Positions 24,862 through 33,663 are shown, numbered from the stretch's first letter. The stretch: 64,000 bases of DNA from Salinibacterium sp. M195 (GCF_019443965.1 NZ_CP040814.1:620001-684000), one strand, 5' to 3'. Made by a program: numbers and translations. Notes: generated by a model from the letters alone, not told the origin.

Positions 24862-26090
24862 GCGCTGCACCTGTCACCAAAAATTTGGCCCCGGTCCCCG
24901 AGCCGGTCACTCTTCGCCAGTACGCCAGCAACTGGTATTTGGGCCTGCGCAACGGAGAGCTGGGCTCACTGCCCATCGTTATCGGGCTTCTCGTGATCGC
25001 TGTCGTGTTCCAGTCGATGAACAGCAACTTTCTCACGGCCGGCAACTTCGTCAACCTGATGGTGCAAGGCGCCGCCATGGCCACCATCGCCATGGGGGTC
25101 GTTTTTGTGCTGCTCATCGGCGAGATTGACCTGTCGCTTGGCTACGTCTCCGGGGTGGGTGCGGTACTCACCGCCCTTTTCTTGCTTCCGGATGGCGTTC
25201 AGCTCCCCACCGGGGTTGCGCTCGTCGGTGCTGTTTTCGCTGGCGCTCTCATCGGCCTCCTGCACGGCCTACTCATTACGAAACTGAAGATCCCCTCGTT
25301 CGTGGTGACGCTCGCGGGATTCCTAGGCTGGAATGGTGTGGTCTTGCTGCTCATCGGCAGCCGCGGATCAATCATCATTCAAGACAAGACTGTCGTTGGC
25401 CTGGCGAGCGAGTTCCTGCTGCCGGCCATCGCGTGGGGTCTTCTGGCGATCTGTGTTCTCGCCTACGGTGCAGCGCAACTGGTGCGCCGAGCCCAGCGTC
25501 AGAAGAACAGCCTCGCAGTCGACCCGCTGTCGATTATCGGGTTGCGGGTAGGCGCGCTCGCCGTGTTTGGCGGGGCAATCGTGCTGGTCTCGAACCTCAG
25601 CCGCGGTATTCCTTACGTCTTCGTGCTGGTCGGAGTGCTCTTTCTGCTCTGCACCTTCGTTCTCACCCGAACAAAATTTGGAATCTGGGTTTACGCGATT
25701 GGTGGCAGCATCGAGGCGGCTCGTCGCGCCGGTATCAACACCGACCGCGTGCGCATCATTTGCTTCATGATCTGTTCATCAATGGCCGTGACGGGCGGGA
25801 TCATCCTGGCTTCACGACTGCGCTCCGTCGATAGCAATGCGGGCGGTGGCTCATTGTTGCTCTACTCAATTGCGGCAGCAGTGATCGGCGGTACTTCGCT
25901 GTTCGGTGGTCGCGGTAGCGCCCGTTCGGCGATTCTGGGTGCACTTGTTATTGCCGCGATCGACAACGGACTCGGCCTGCTTGGCCTCGGCTCCGGCGAG
26001 AAATTTGTCATCACTGGACTCGTACTTCTCGCGGCCGTTGCGGTCGATGCACTCTCGCAGAAGGGTCGGGTTCAGTCGGGCAAGGGGTGA
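24858..26090 (+). CDS. Sugar ABC transporter permease (XylH type)
   Basis: A 410-residue membrane protein with about ten helices. The family hallmark is 'GAAMATIAMGVVFVLLIGEIDLSLGYVSGVGAVL'; further on come 'LITKLKIPSFVVTLAGFLGWNGVVLLLIG' and 'AAVIGGTSLFGGRGSARSAILGALVIAAIDNGLGLLG'. The start GTG overlaps the ATPase stop by 4 bases (GTGA). It is the channel of the importer and the last gene of the operon; its end converges on the gene at 26171 with 80 bases between that hold nothing recognisable. Confidence 0.92.
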   Translation: MSAAPVTKNLAPVPEPVTLRQYASNWYLGLRNGELGSLPIVIGLLVIAVVFQSMNSNFLTAGNFVNLMVQGAAMATIAMGVVFVLLIGEIDLSLGYVSGVGAVLTALFLLPDGVQLPTGVALVGAVFAGALIGLLHGLLITKLKIPSFVVTLAGFLGWNGVVLLLIGSRGSIIIQDKTVVGLASEFLLPAIAWGLLAICVLAYGAAQLVRRAQRQKNSLAVDPLSIIGLRVGALAVFGGAIVLVSNLSRGIPYVFVLVGVLFLLCTFVLTRTKFGIWVYAIGGSIEAARRAGINTDRVRIICFMICSSMAVTGGIILASRLRSVDSNAGGGSLLLYSIAAAVIGGTSLFGGRGSARSAILGALVIAAIDNGLGLLGLGSGEKFVITGLVLLAAVAVDALSQKGRVQSGKG

Positions 26091-26170
26091 CCCCAGCGAA
26101 ATGCATGTTCTTATCGTCGGCCAGCGCGCGATTAATGACAAGTGCTCGGGAAAAGGATTTCGGTCACGAG

Positions 26171-27271
26171 TCAGTCGGTCTGCGGCCTATCGGGGTCAGT
26201 GCAAAAGCCACTGCCGAGGCCGTTCAGCGGTTCGCCGCCATTGCCGCACAGCGAGCCGCCTGTGGGCGCCTCATCGACCACAGTTGTGGTGATCGCTGTC
26301 CACCCGATAACTTCTCCCGCAAACACCGGCACGAACTTGCTGTCGACAAGCTGGACAATGCGCTCGCCGATGAGGAGCCCCGTATCCGGGTCGATGATGA
26401 TTTCATGGAGAAATCCATCGCTTTCTTCCCGGCCGAAAGCGACTCCGGTTCGACCGTTGAGTGTGGCTGCCTCATCGGTGATTTCAACGCCAGGAATCCC
26501 CGCCGCGGCCCGATAAAGCGCGGCACGAAGCTCCGCCGGAACCACGCCGGTGCGCAGCGTCGCGGAGATGAACTCGAATGCTTGCCCGTCGGCGCTCACC
26601 CCGTGACCAGCGGTAACCCGATAGATGTAGTTGAGCAGCCGCTGGGGGTCGCGCGGCAGCTCATCCAACCTCCAGTCGCGTGGTTTCGAATTGTCGAAAC
26701 CGCCGAATGGTGCCCGGCTGATTTCCTCTTCCTCGAAGCCTGCCCGGGCAGACTCCTGCGCTTCCTCTTCGAAGCCCTCACCGAAGACCTTGATCGCTGC
26801 TCGTGGTTCGGATACGCGCACCCACTCGTCTGAATTGTCGGCAGGAATATACAGTTGTGAGTTTTGGGTTCCTAGATAGGCAAAGTGCTCCCACTCCGCG
26901 GTCTGCACTCCCGTCCTAAAGACCGCCTCGGTGTCGACCTTCAAGTATTGCCCCGCCCCGACGACGGGATCGGAATTCTCTATAGCGGCGGCGGCGGCAT
27001 CGCTTAAGGCGGACGCGGCAGCAGCATCCGCCCCACCTTGCCAGCCAGCCAAGCCGAGCACGTCGGTGAATACGAGAGTGGTCACGAGCGCGCCGGCGGC
27101 AAGCGCGGAAACGCCGCTAAACAAAGCGATGCGCTTGCGGGGGTTGGCTCTCGCGATCGCTGGTTGCGCCGCAATGTGCTCAATTAGGGCTCGGCGGCCG
27201 CGACGGACCGCGTCGATCGATGGGTCAGCGACATCGTTACCGAATGCTCGGAGCTGTTGAAGTTCGTCCAC
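26171..27271 (-). CDS. CU044_5270-family membrane protein, probable anti-sigma factor
   Basis: A 366-residue protein with a cytosolic N-terminal ~45 residues, one membrane helix (~48-70, 'IALFSGVSALAAGALVTTLVF') and a large outside domain ('VGAGQYLKVDTEAVF', 'PRDPQRLLNYIYR', 'LNGRTGVAFGREESDGFLHEIIIDPDTGLLIGERI'). This matches the CU044_5270 family, generally found next to ECF sigma factors. Its start overlaps the sigma gene by 35 bases, so the two are translationally coupled. An anti-sigma or signal-sensing role is inferred from this pairing. Two Cys near the C-terminus (in 'LCGNGGEPLNGLGSGFCTD') could form a disulfide. Confidence 0.8.
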   Translation of the reverse strand: MDELQQLRAFGNDVADPSIDAVRRGRRALIEHIAAQPAIARANPRKRIALFSGVSALAAGALVTTLVFTDVLGLAGWQGGADAAAASALSDAAAAAIENSDPVVGAGQYLKVDTEAVFRTGVQTAEWEHFAYLGTQNSQLYIPADNSDEWVRVSEPRAAIKVFGEGFEEEAQESARAGFEEEEISRAPFGGFDNSKPRDWRLDELPRDPQRLLNYIYRVTAGHGVSADGQAFEFISATLRTGVVPAELRAALYRAAAGIPGVEITDEAATLNGRTGVAFGREESDGFLHEIIIDPDTGLLIGERIVQLVDSKFVPVFAGEVIGWTAITTTVVDEAPTGGSLCGNGGEPLNGLGSGFCTDPDRPQTD

Positions 27272-27818
27272 GATCCACCTCCTGTGCTGGCGTGATGCCA
27301 GCGGATAGGCGCAGCACTCGCCGCGCGCGATTGAGACGTGACCGAACAGTCCCGACGGGAATGCTCAAGGCGAGTGCAACGCCCTCATAGTCGAGGTCGC
27401 CCCACGCGTACAGCAGCAGCGCATCCCGGTCGCGAGCAGGCAGCTTGCGAATCGCTCCCGCCAAAGCCCGAACGGAGAGTTCTGCGTCGAGGCGATCATC
27501 GTGATTCTCGACGACCGTCGCTGGTGGCCCAGAGGCCACAACCGCGCGCAAGAACCGCGCCTCAGAACCCCGATGTTTGCGGATCAGCACCGTCGCGATT
27601 CCGAGCAACCACGGCAAAGCGCTCTCGAAGGCGCTATCGAAGCGGTTTCGCCGCTCGAAAGCCACCAGAAAAGTTTCGGCCATGATGTCATCCGCTGTGT
27701 CAACGCCCGCTCGCCGTGCGGCATACCGATAGACGGTCGTCGCATGGCGGTCGTACATCTCCGCAAAGACCGCAGGGTTATCCCACGACCTCCAGATGAT
27801 CTCGTTATCGCTAGTCAC
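27237..27818 (-). CDS. ECF-type RNA polymerase sigma factor
   Basis: A 193-residue sigma-70-family protein. Region 2 is 'EMYDRHATTVYRYAARRAGVDTADDIMAETFLVAFERR' and region 4 is 'LPARDRDALLLYAWGDLDYEGVALALSIPVGTVRSRLNRARRVL'. It directs polymerase to a small regulon, presumably when the membrane partner at 26171 releases it. A short inverted repeat (CTAGG/CCTAG at 27820-27837) sits just upstream and may be part of its own promoter. It is co-directional with its partner gene. Confidence 0.9.
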   Translation of the reverse strand: MTSDNEIIWRSWDNPAVFAEMYDRHATTVYRYAARRAGVDTADDIMAETFLVAFERRNRFDSAFESALPWLLGIATVLIRKHRGSEARFLRAVVASGPPATVVENHDDRLDAELSVRALAGAIRKLPARDRDALLLYAWGDLDYEGVALALSIPVGTVRSRLNRARRVLRLSAGITPAQEVDRGRTSTAPSIR

Positions 27819-27907
27819 ACTAGGTATTGCTCCCTAGCTTGAATTAAGTTCACGATTGGCTCCTCGGGCGAGCGTACCGCAGCCATCTTTCCTGCGGAGC
27901 GTGCTCC

Positions 27908-27964
27908 AGTAATGCCATAGAAGTATCAGTTGTGCGCTCTAACTGATGCTTCTATGGCATTACT
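27908..27964. repeat. Long inverted repeat with 24-bp arms
   Basis: Two 24-base arms (27908-27931 and 27941-27964) that pair at 23 of 24 positions, with a 9-base loop. The sequence is AT-richer than the surroundings and has no T tract on either side. It lies in the 213-base gap between the ECF sigma gene and the small membrane protein gene, both transcribed leftward; it may end the transcript of the latter, or be a mobile-element remnant. I see no other gene or signal in the gap. Confidence 0.7.
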
Positions 27965-28031
27965 GCGACGTCTCGTGACACACAGCGTGAGGCGAAGTGC
28001 GTGATGCGTTGGTAACGCTGACTTGGTGCGC

Positions 28032-28325
28032 TCAGGCGTTGTCATTCACATGAATGACTATTCTGCCGTCGGCGAGATCGGGCAGTGCGTTGTCGTCGTC
28101 GCTGTCTGGGGCGGGAGCGGGGATCGATTGTTCAGCTTCCCACAGGAGATGCGCGGAGTATGCCGTGGGATGAAAAACTTCGTCGAAGGGGGCGATGAAT
28201 CCACCCGACATCCGCTTTCGGGGACTCGTTTCACTCTCTCGAGCAATCTCCCATTTTCGCCAAAGCGGCCACAAACCGGGCAAGACGACAACGAGTACAC
28301 CGATGATTGCTAGCGTGATCCCCAT
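28032..28325 (-). CDS. Small single-pass membrane protein
   Basis: I read a 97-residue protein from ATG 28325: a hydrophobic N-terminal helix (~3-22, 'ITLAIIGVLVVVLPGLWPLW'), then a basic stretch and a soluble acidic tail ('PDSDDDNALPDLADG'). No family is recognised. The open frame extends to 28574, but the extra part overlaps the AroE-like gene and does not look like protein. It is transcribed away from that gene. Confidence 0.5.
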   Translation of the reverse strand: MGITLAIIGVLVVVLPGLWPLWRKWEIARESETSPRKRMSGGFIAPFDEVFHPTAYSAHLLWEAEQSIPAPAPDSDDDNALPDLADGRIVIHVNDNA

Positions 28326-28506
28326 TACGTCACGATAGTGCTGTAGTCCGCAGTTTGCGCTGACGGTGAGAAAAAATCCGGGATTGGGTTGAAGCCGTCG
28401 GGTGTGGGCGGGTCGAGGTTTCGCAGTCGCCGCTGGCAACCTACATCCGTCCCCGCCGCCGTGCTGAGCACGGGATACTCGTTCAAGCCGCGACCATAAT
28501 GGGTCA

Positions 28507-29319
28507 ATGCCGATCCTGAATAAAGACATGACGCTGTGCATCTCGTTGGCCGCGCGGCCCTCCAATCTCGGCACGCGCTTTCACAACTATCTGTACGAAG
28601 AGCTCGGCCTGAACTTCATCTACAAAGCCTTCACGACGAGCAACATTGAGGATGCCATCGCCGGGGTCAGGGGCCTGGGCATCCGGGGTTGTTCCGTTTC
28701 GATGCCGTTCAAAGAGGCAGTGCTTGAGCTTGTGGATGTTGTCGAGCACTCCGCCGCGGCGATCGAGTCGGTGAACACGATCGTGAACAATGACGGCGTG
28801 CTTACGGCATCCAACACCGACTATGAGGCCGTGGCCGACCTGATCGCACGCCACCAGCTCGACCCGTCTTCGTCAGTGCTGGTTCGCGGCTCGGGTGGCA
28901 TGGCCAAAGCGGTCGTCGCCGCCTTCCACGGTGCCGGCTTTGCTGATGTGACGGTGCTCGCCCGCAACGTGGAGGCTGGCGAAGCAATCGCCACAAAGTA
29001 TGGCTACCGCGCCGTGAGTGTCGATCCGCAGCCCGGCCACGCGGTGATCGTCAACGTGACTCCGCTCGGGATGGCGGGAGACGCCGCCGACGAACTCGCG
29101 TTCACGCGCGACCACATCCACGCCGCGCAGACGGTGTTCGACGTGGTGGCGTTCCCAGCCGAGACTCCGCTCATTCGGGCCGCCCGGGATGCCGAAAAAC
29201 TCGTCATCACGGGCGCCGAAGTCATCGCGCTCCAGGCCGCGGCGCAGTTCGTTCGCTACACCGGAGTTACGCCGACGCCCGAGCAGATCGCGCGTGCTTC
29301 GGCCTTCTCGCGGGAGTAG
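28507..29319 (+). CDS. Shikimate 5-dehydrogenase-like enzyme
   Basis: A 270-residue AroE-type oxidoreductase. The substrate domain has 'GIRGCSVSMPFKEAVLELVD' with the catalytic Lys, 'IESVNTIVNNDGVLTASNTDYEAV' with the Asn and Asp of the family, and the Rossmann part has 'VLVRGSGGMAKAVVAAFHGAGF'. The usual opening motif 'GxPIxHSxSP' is replaced by 'CISLAARPSNLGTRFHNYLYEELGLN', so this is a divergent branch (YdiB/quinate or other substrate) rather than the biosynthetic AroE. It stands alone, so the context does not suggest a pathway. Confidence 0.82.
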   Translation: MPILNKDMTLCISLAARPSNLGTRFHNYLYEELGLNFIYKAFTTSNIEDAIAGVRGLGIRGCSVSMPFKEAVLELVDVVEHSAAAIESVNTIVNNDGVLTASNTDYEAVADLIARHQLDPSSSVLVRGSGGMAKAVVAAFHGAGFADVTVLARNVEAGEAIATKYGYRAVSVDPQPGHAVIVNVTPLGMAGDAADELAFTRDHIHAAQTVFDVVAFPAETPLIRAARDAEKLVITGAEVIALQAAAQFVRYTGVTPTPEQIARASAFSRE

Positions 29320-29458
29320 TCGCAAGAACGCTAGTGTCTCGTCGGCAGGTGCGATGTGGACGCCGCAGACAACTCGCTCCCGGAGTGGTAAATTGCTCAT
29401 GTTCGGCCACCGCTATCAAACGCGTTGCGGTTTCAATGAGCAATCAGTGAGGGAACTC

Positions 29459-29704
29459 ATGACAAGTGCAAGGGAAAAGCTCAGGCGCTTCTTGTCGCCA
29501 TGGTGGGCCGTGGCGTGGTTTGTTGCGGCCATCGTGTGGCTGACTGGGCTTAACATTCTCTATATTGAGGGCGGCGCCACCAACGACTTGTTGGGATTCA
29601 TCTCCATAGTCCCGATCTGGTCACACACGATCTACGTCGTCGTTCGAAGCGCGCGGCGCCGTAAGAGTGTGGCGAAATCGCCCGACGAGGTAGATCCCGC
29701 GTGA
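29459..29704 (+). CDS. Small membrane protein, two helices
   Basis: An 81-residue protein. A basic amphipathic start ('MTSAREKLRRFLSPWW') is followed by two hydrophobic segments (~16-33 and ~43-62) and a basic tail ('RSARRRKS'). No family recognised. The ATG at 29459 follows GAGGGAA; a longer reading from 29399 is possible. It overlaps the next gene by 4 bases (GTGA), so the two are probably cotranslated. Confidence 0.6.
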   Translation: MTSAREKLRRFLSPWWAVAWFVAAIVWLTGLNILYIEGGATNDLLGFISIVPIWSHTIYVVVRSARRRKSVAKSPDEVDPA

Positions 29705-30162
29705 CGGAATCTGATGACGCTGAGCCGTCAGGCTCCCAGTTCACGCCGCACCCGCGAGATTTCGAGGGCTTTGAGATGCCATCATCCGTTCCGCCCGGTA
29801 TGCGCCTCGAGCTAAGCCGTGCTCCTCTGAAACCCGGGCAAGAGCCGGTTTTTGAGGAATGGATGAACGAGCTCAACGATCGCTATGATGAGCACGAAGC
29901 AGCGGTGTCAGCTGAGCGCCAGATCTTTGAAGCCACGTTTAAAAGCACCGAAGCGGATGGCCAAGTGTGGATCTACCACCTCAGTCTCATGGGCACGGCG
30001 GGTGACCCCCTCGACGAGCAGCTCCCCATGGGGGCGGATCACGCAGCGTATAGCCGACGTGCAAAAGAACCTGGCTGGGAGGAGCTCGAGCCCAAATTCA
30101 TGCTCACTCCGAACCACCTCCGCGAGCAGATGGAGAAGTGGGCAGCGACTGGAACCGCGTGA
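29701..30162 (+). CDS. Hypothetical protein, possibly DUF6176-like
   Basis: A 153-residue soluble protein starting with GTG at the overlap with the preceding gene. A disordered acidic N-terminal ~40 residues lead into 'MRLELSRAPLKPGQEPVFEEWMNELNDRYDEHEAAVSAER', 'FEATFKS.ADGQVWIYHLSLMG', a pattern that recalls the ferredoxin-like (antibiotic monooxygenase-like) DUF6176 proteins. The function is unknown. Its 3' end faces the Imm11-like gene with 4 bases between the stop codons. Confidence 0.65.
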   Translation: MTESDDAEPSGSQFTPHPRDFEGFEMPSSVPPGMRLELSRAPLKPGQEPVFEEWMNELNDRYDEHEAAVSAERQIFEATFKSTEADGQVWIYHLSLMGTAGDPLDEQLPMGADHAAYSRRAKEPGWEELEPKFMLTPNHLREQMEKWAATGTA

Positions 30163-30166
30163 GGAA

Positions 30167-30718
30167 CTACGGCCCTACTCGCAGCTTCATGTACATGAGA
30201 CCGGTGCATCCGGCGCTCTTGAGGTCATCGACGACGCGTTCTGCGAGTACGAACGTCATGGCTTTAGCTCCCATGATCGTGACCGCGTGCGATGCCAACT
30301 TCGATGCCGAGAGTACATAGCGGATCGGAAGTCCGTTTGGGCCGAACGTGGAGTGCTCGTGGTCGTAGAGATCGAGCTGTTGAGGGAAGTGCGGGACCCA
30401 GTGAGGCTGTTCGATCCCGTTGGGACCGATGACCGTGCCCGGCAACCACTGGATCTCATCATCCACCGTTTGGTGTGACTCAAGAATATCTTTCATCCTT
30501 TGGCTCACTACGCGCACGCCATCGGCCGCCACCACGATGTCGCCGGGTGGATGCTCGGAGTTCGGCCAAGTCCAGCGAAGGTCGGGAATCTCAGTGAGCC
30601 GACCTAGTCGCCGAAGTCTCCTACTGAAATCGAAGTCGTGGTTAACAGGGTCGGCGACGCGAGACGCATCACCGGTGGATTTCCACGTGACCTCAAAGTA
30701 ATTCTTCTGCGGTTCCAT
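30167..30718 (-). CDS. Imm11/DUF1629-like protein (orphan immunity protein?)
   Basis: A 183-residue soluble protein. The order of motifs resembles Imm11 (DUF1629) polymorphic-toxin immunity proteins: 'DIVVAADGVRVVSQRMKDIL', 'EIQWLPGTVIG', 'YDHEHSTFGPNG', 'SKLASHAVTIMGAKAMTFVLAERVVDDLKSAGCTGLMYMKL'. ATG 30718 is chosen because GGAGG lies 6-7 bases upstream. No toxin gene is visible near it, so it would be an orphan immunity gene, or the fold has another job here. Family assignment is from motif order only. Confidence 0.55.
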   Translation of the reverse strand: MEPQKNYFEVTWKSTGDASRVADPVNHDFDFSRRLRRLGRLTEIPDLRWTWPNSEHPPGDIVVAADGVRVVSQRMKDILESHQTVDDEIQWLPGTVIGPNGIEQPHWVPHFPQQLDLYDHEHSTFGPNGLPIRYVLSASKLASHAVTIMGAKAMTFVLAERVVDDLKSAGCTGLMYMKLRVGP

Positions 30719-30755
30719 CGCTACCTCCATCGGCGTTTATCGAAGTGCTGCAGCG

Positions 30756-31892
30756 CTACGCTCGCACCGACACCGTCACGGTGAACTTGCTGTTGCGTCC
30801 GGCCTGGCGGGTGGGGCCGACGGTGCGGTTCAGGAAGTCGCGGTACCCGAGATGGGTGTTGAAAACTACCCACAGTTCTCCGCCGGGTTTGAGCACGCGG
30901 CGGGCGTCAGCCAGCATCCGCAGAGCAACACCCGCGTGCACAGTGGCTCCCGTGTGGAAGGGCGGATTGCACACGATCAGATCAGCACTGGCTGTCGGCC
31001 GTTCGGTGAGGGCGTCTTCGCGCGCAGCCTCAACTCGCGTTCCGACACCGTTGGCGTCGGCTGTTTCGCGGGTCGATGCTACGGCGGCACTGGACTGGTC
31101 AACGGCAACCACGTGCAGGTCGGGGCGGGCGAGGGCGAGCGAAACGGCGAGCACCCCGGTGCCGCTGCCGAGGTCAACTGCGGTGGCGGCATCCGTCTTC
31201 ATCTCAGGCAAGAACGTCAACAAGAATCGCGTGCCCATGTCGAGGGCTGCACCGGCGAAAGCTCCACCGTGGGCGCTGACCGTTAACTCGTCAACGGGAA
31301 GTTCTGGCTCCCGCAACACCGACGTGACCGGGTAGCGAGCTTCTTGAGCCTCGCGCTTTGCGCCCAAGGAGGTGAGCGTGCGGGACTTCTGACGCCCACG
31401 GCCCGCGTTCACATCGTCGAAGGAGCGACCGAGCACCTCATTCATCGCCAACGTCATGTGCTTGATGCGGCCACCCGAAATCACGGTCACGTCAGGCGAC
31501 GCGAAGCGGGCAATAGCCTGGGCCCATTCATCCAACTCGGCCAGGCTGCGCGGCAACTGCATCAACACGAGCCGGGCACCCTCGAGCAACTCGGCGCCCA
31601 AAGCGTGCGAGCTGTAGTGCGGGGCGAGGTCACCCGCGTTCTCGGCTAGAGCAAGCTCCGACACCAACGAATCTTGGAACACGCGGATGCCGCGACAGTT
31701 GTGCATCGTGGCGGCCCCGAGCGTGAGTGCTCCATAGTTGTCACCCATCACCACCAGTTCGCCCGGCTGGATGTCGGCCAACTGCGGAGCAGCCTCGTCA
31801 AGAATGAGACGGTCGCTGGCATCCACCGCAAAAAGGTTGGGGGCTTCCACGTCGGGCCAACGTCGCAGAGTGGCGAACAGGTGCTCAGACAT
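30756..31892 (-). CDS. RsmC/RlmG-like rRNA guanine methyltransferase
   Basis: A 378-residue class I SAM-dependent methyltransferase of two related halves. The catalytic C-terminal domain has the SAM motif 'AVDLGSGTGVLAVSLALARPDLHVVAVDQS' and the N2-guanine motif 'DLIVCNPPFHTG'. The N-terminal half is the degenerate domain that in RsmC/RlmG helps bind RNA. The ATG at 31892 starts the conserved part ('MSEHLFATLRRWPDV'). Probably methylates N2 of a guanine in ribosomal RNA; which one cannot be told. Confidence 0.87.
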   Translation of the reverse strand: MSEHLFATLRRWPDVEAPNLFAVDASDRLILDEAAPQLADIQPGELVVMGDNYGALTLGAATMHNCRGIRVFQDSLVSELALAENAGDLAPHYSSHALGAELLEGARLVLMQLPRSLAELDEWAQAIARFASPDVTVISGGRIKHMTLAMNEVLGRSFDDVNAGRGRQKSRTLTSLGAKREAQEARYPVTSVLREPELPVDELTVSAHGGAFAGAALDMGTRFLLTFLPEMKTDAATAVDLGSGTGVLAVSLALARPDLHVVAVDQSSAAVASTRETADANGVGTRVEAAREDALTERPTASADLIVCNPPFHTGATVHAGVALRMLADARRVLKPGGELWVVFNTHLGYRDFLNRTVGPTRQAGRNSKFTVTVSVRA

Positions 31893-31984
31893 GGGGACTC
31901 TTTCGGTGGCGAGGCACCGCAAACAACGTGTGCGGCAGAGCCTCAAGCGTAGCCGAGCGCCCTGCGGCCACCCTTAACCCAGAA

Positions 31985-32020
31985 AGCGAGCAGCCCCGGC
32001 ACTAGGTGGGGCCACTCGCT
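31985..32020 (-). terminator. Hairpin downstream of gabD
   Basis: Two stacked stems (AGCGAG/CTCGCT and GCCCC/GGGGC) separated by a 2x2 internal bubble, with a 10-base loop. On the minus strand it is followed by TTTCT. It lies 93 bases past the gabD stop, in the 220-base gap before the methyltransferase gene. Confidence 0.45.
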
Positions 32021-32112
32021 CACGGGAATCTAGTTGTAGCCGCGTGTGATGTGGGGCTCGTCAACGCACAGAGGGCATTCCTCTAGATGCATTGACGGGA
32101 TACAATCGCACA

Positions 32113-33579
32113 TTAGCTGTGGGGAACGAGCGTGTACTTAGTAGAGAGGTACTCGTGGATGCCTTCCGAGCCGCCTTCGCGACCGATGCCGGACTGCTTG
32201 ACTCCGCCGAAGGGGGCGGCTGCGTTGGAAAGTACGCCAACGTTGAGACCCATCATTCCGGTGTCGAGAGCATCGATCATCCGGTTTCCGCGGGCAAGGC
32301 TTTCGGTGAACACATACGAGACGAGACCATATTCGGTGTCGTTCGCGAGGCGTACACCTTCGGCTTCGTCGGTGAACTCAACGATCGAGACAACCGGGCC
32401 GAAGATTTCTTCGCGCAGGATGTCGCTGTCGGCGGGAACGCTTGACACGATCGTGGGCTCATAGAAGCTTCCATCGCCCTCGACGCGCTTGCCGCCGGCG
32501 ACAAGTGTCGCGCCGCGCTTGACGGCATCCTGAACCAACTCGTCTGCCTTGTCGACAGCCTTGTCATTGATGAGCGGGCCGATGGTGACGCCGTCTTCGG
32601 TGCCGCGACCGATCTTCATATCGGCGACACGGGCGGCAATCTTGTCGGCGAACTCAGCCGCAACCGAGCTGTGCACGATGAAGCGGTTGGCGGCGGTGCA
32701 GGCCTGGCCGATGTTGCGGAACTTGGCCGCAATCGCGCCGTCTACAGCCTTGTCGAGGTCAGCGTCTTCGAAGACAACGAACGGGGCGTTGCCGCCGAGT
32801 TCCATCGACGTGCGCAGAACGTTTTCGGAGGCTTGCTTGATGAGGGCTTTGCCGACCGGGGTGGAGCCGGTGAACGAGAGCTTGCGCAGGCGAGAGTCGG
32901 CAATGATCGGCTCCGACACTTCGGACGAGCTCGACGTCGTCACCACGTTGAGCACGCCGGCGGGAAGGCCAGCTTCTACGAAGAGCTTCGCGAGGAACAG
33001 AGTGCTGAGGGGCGTGAGCGCTGCGGGCTTCACGACGACCGTGCATCCAGCCGCCAACGCGGGCGCAATCTTGCGCGTCGCCATCGCGAGCGGGAAGTTC
33101 CACGGCGTAATGAGGAAGCTTGGCCCGACCGGGCGCTGCGACACGATCATGCGACCGGTGCCCTCAGGCGTGTTGCCGAAACGGCCCGAAATGCGCACGG
33201 CCTCTTCGCTGAACCAGCGCAAGAACTCGCCGCCGTAGGTGACTTCACCGTTGGCCTCGGCGAGCGGCTTGCCCATCTCGAGCGTCATCAGCAGGGCGAT
33301 GTCGTCGCGGTGCTTCTGCACGAGGTCGAAGGTGCGACGCAGAATCTCGCCACGTTCCCGGGCGGGCGTTGCGGCCCAGGCGTCCTGAGCGGCGACCGCA
33401 GCGTCGAGTGCGCGCATGCCATCCTCTGCCGAAGCATCCGCAATAGTGCGGATGACCTTGCCGGTAGCGGGGTCGGTCACGTCGAGCGTCTTGCTGCCTG
33501 TTGCGGCAACCCACTCGCCGCCGATGAACAACTGGTTCGGCACTGCTTCAAGAAGCTGGGTTTCGGTGGAGTTCGTCAT
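32113..33579 (-). CDS. gabD: Succinate-semialdehyde dehydrogenase, copy 1
   Basis: A 488-residue aldehyde dehydrogenase of GabD type. Visible: 'LITPWNFPLAMATRKIAPALAAGCTVVVKPA', 'LSFTGSTPVGKALI' (NAD(P) binding), the Glu motif 'MELGGNAPFVVF' and the catalytic Cys in 'NIGQACTAANRF'. It oxidises succinate semialdehyde to succinate, the step after GabT. The ATG has GAAAGG upstream. It lies 120 bases after gabT on the same strand. Confidence 0.93.
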   Translation of the reverse strand: MTNSTETQLLEAVPNQLFIGGEWVAATGSKTLDVTDPATGKVIRTIADASAEDGMRALDAAVAAQDAWAATPARERGEILRRTFDLVQKHRDDIALLMTLEMGKPLAEANGEVTYGGEFLRWFSEEAVRISGRFGNTPEGTGRMIVSQRPVGPSFLITPWNFPLAMATRKIAPALAAGCTVVVKPAALTPLSTLFLAKLFVEAGLPAGVLNVVTTSSSSEVSEPIIADSRLRKLSFTGSTPVGKALIKQASENVLRTSMELGGNAPFVVFEDADLDKAVDGAIAAKFRNIGQACTAANRFIVHSSVAAEFADKIAARVADMKIGRGTEDGVTIGPLINDKAVDKADELVQDAVKRGATLVAGGKRVEGDGSFYEPTIVSSVPADSDILREEIFGPVVSIVEFTDEAEGVRLANDTEYGLVSYVFTESLARGNRMIDALDTGMMGLNVGVLSNAAAPFGGVKQSGIGREGGSEGIHEYLSTKYTLVPHS

Positions 33580-33663
33580 ACGGTGTGCACCTTTCGTGGT
33601 GGGGAAATCTGCAAGTCAGTCAAACAGCGCTAGCTGAACTTCGGCTTGGCGCTGCGTGGGCGG

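Noticed and set aside
32671..33633. A 320-codon open frame antisense to gabD
   Set aside because: It overlaps the well-supported aldehyde dehydrogenase almost fully and its composition is that of a shadow frame.
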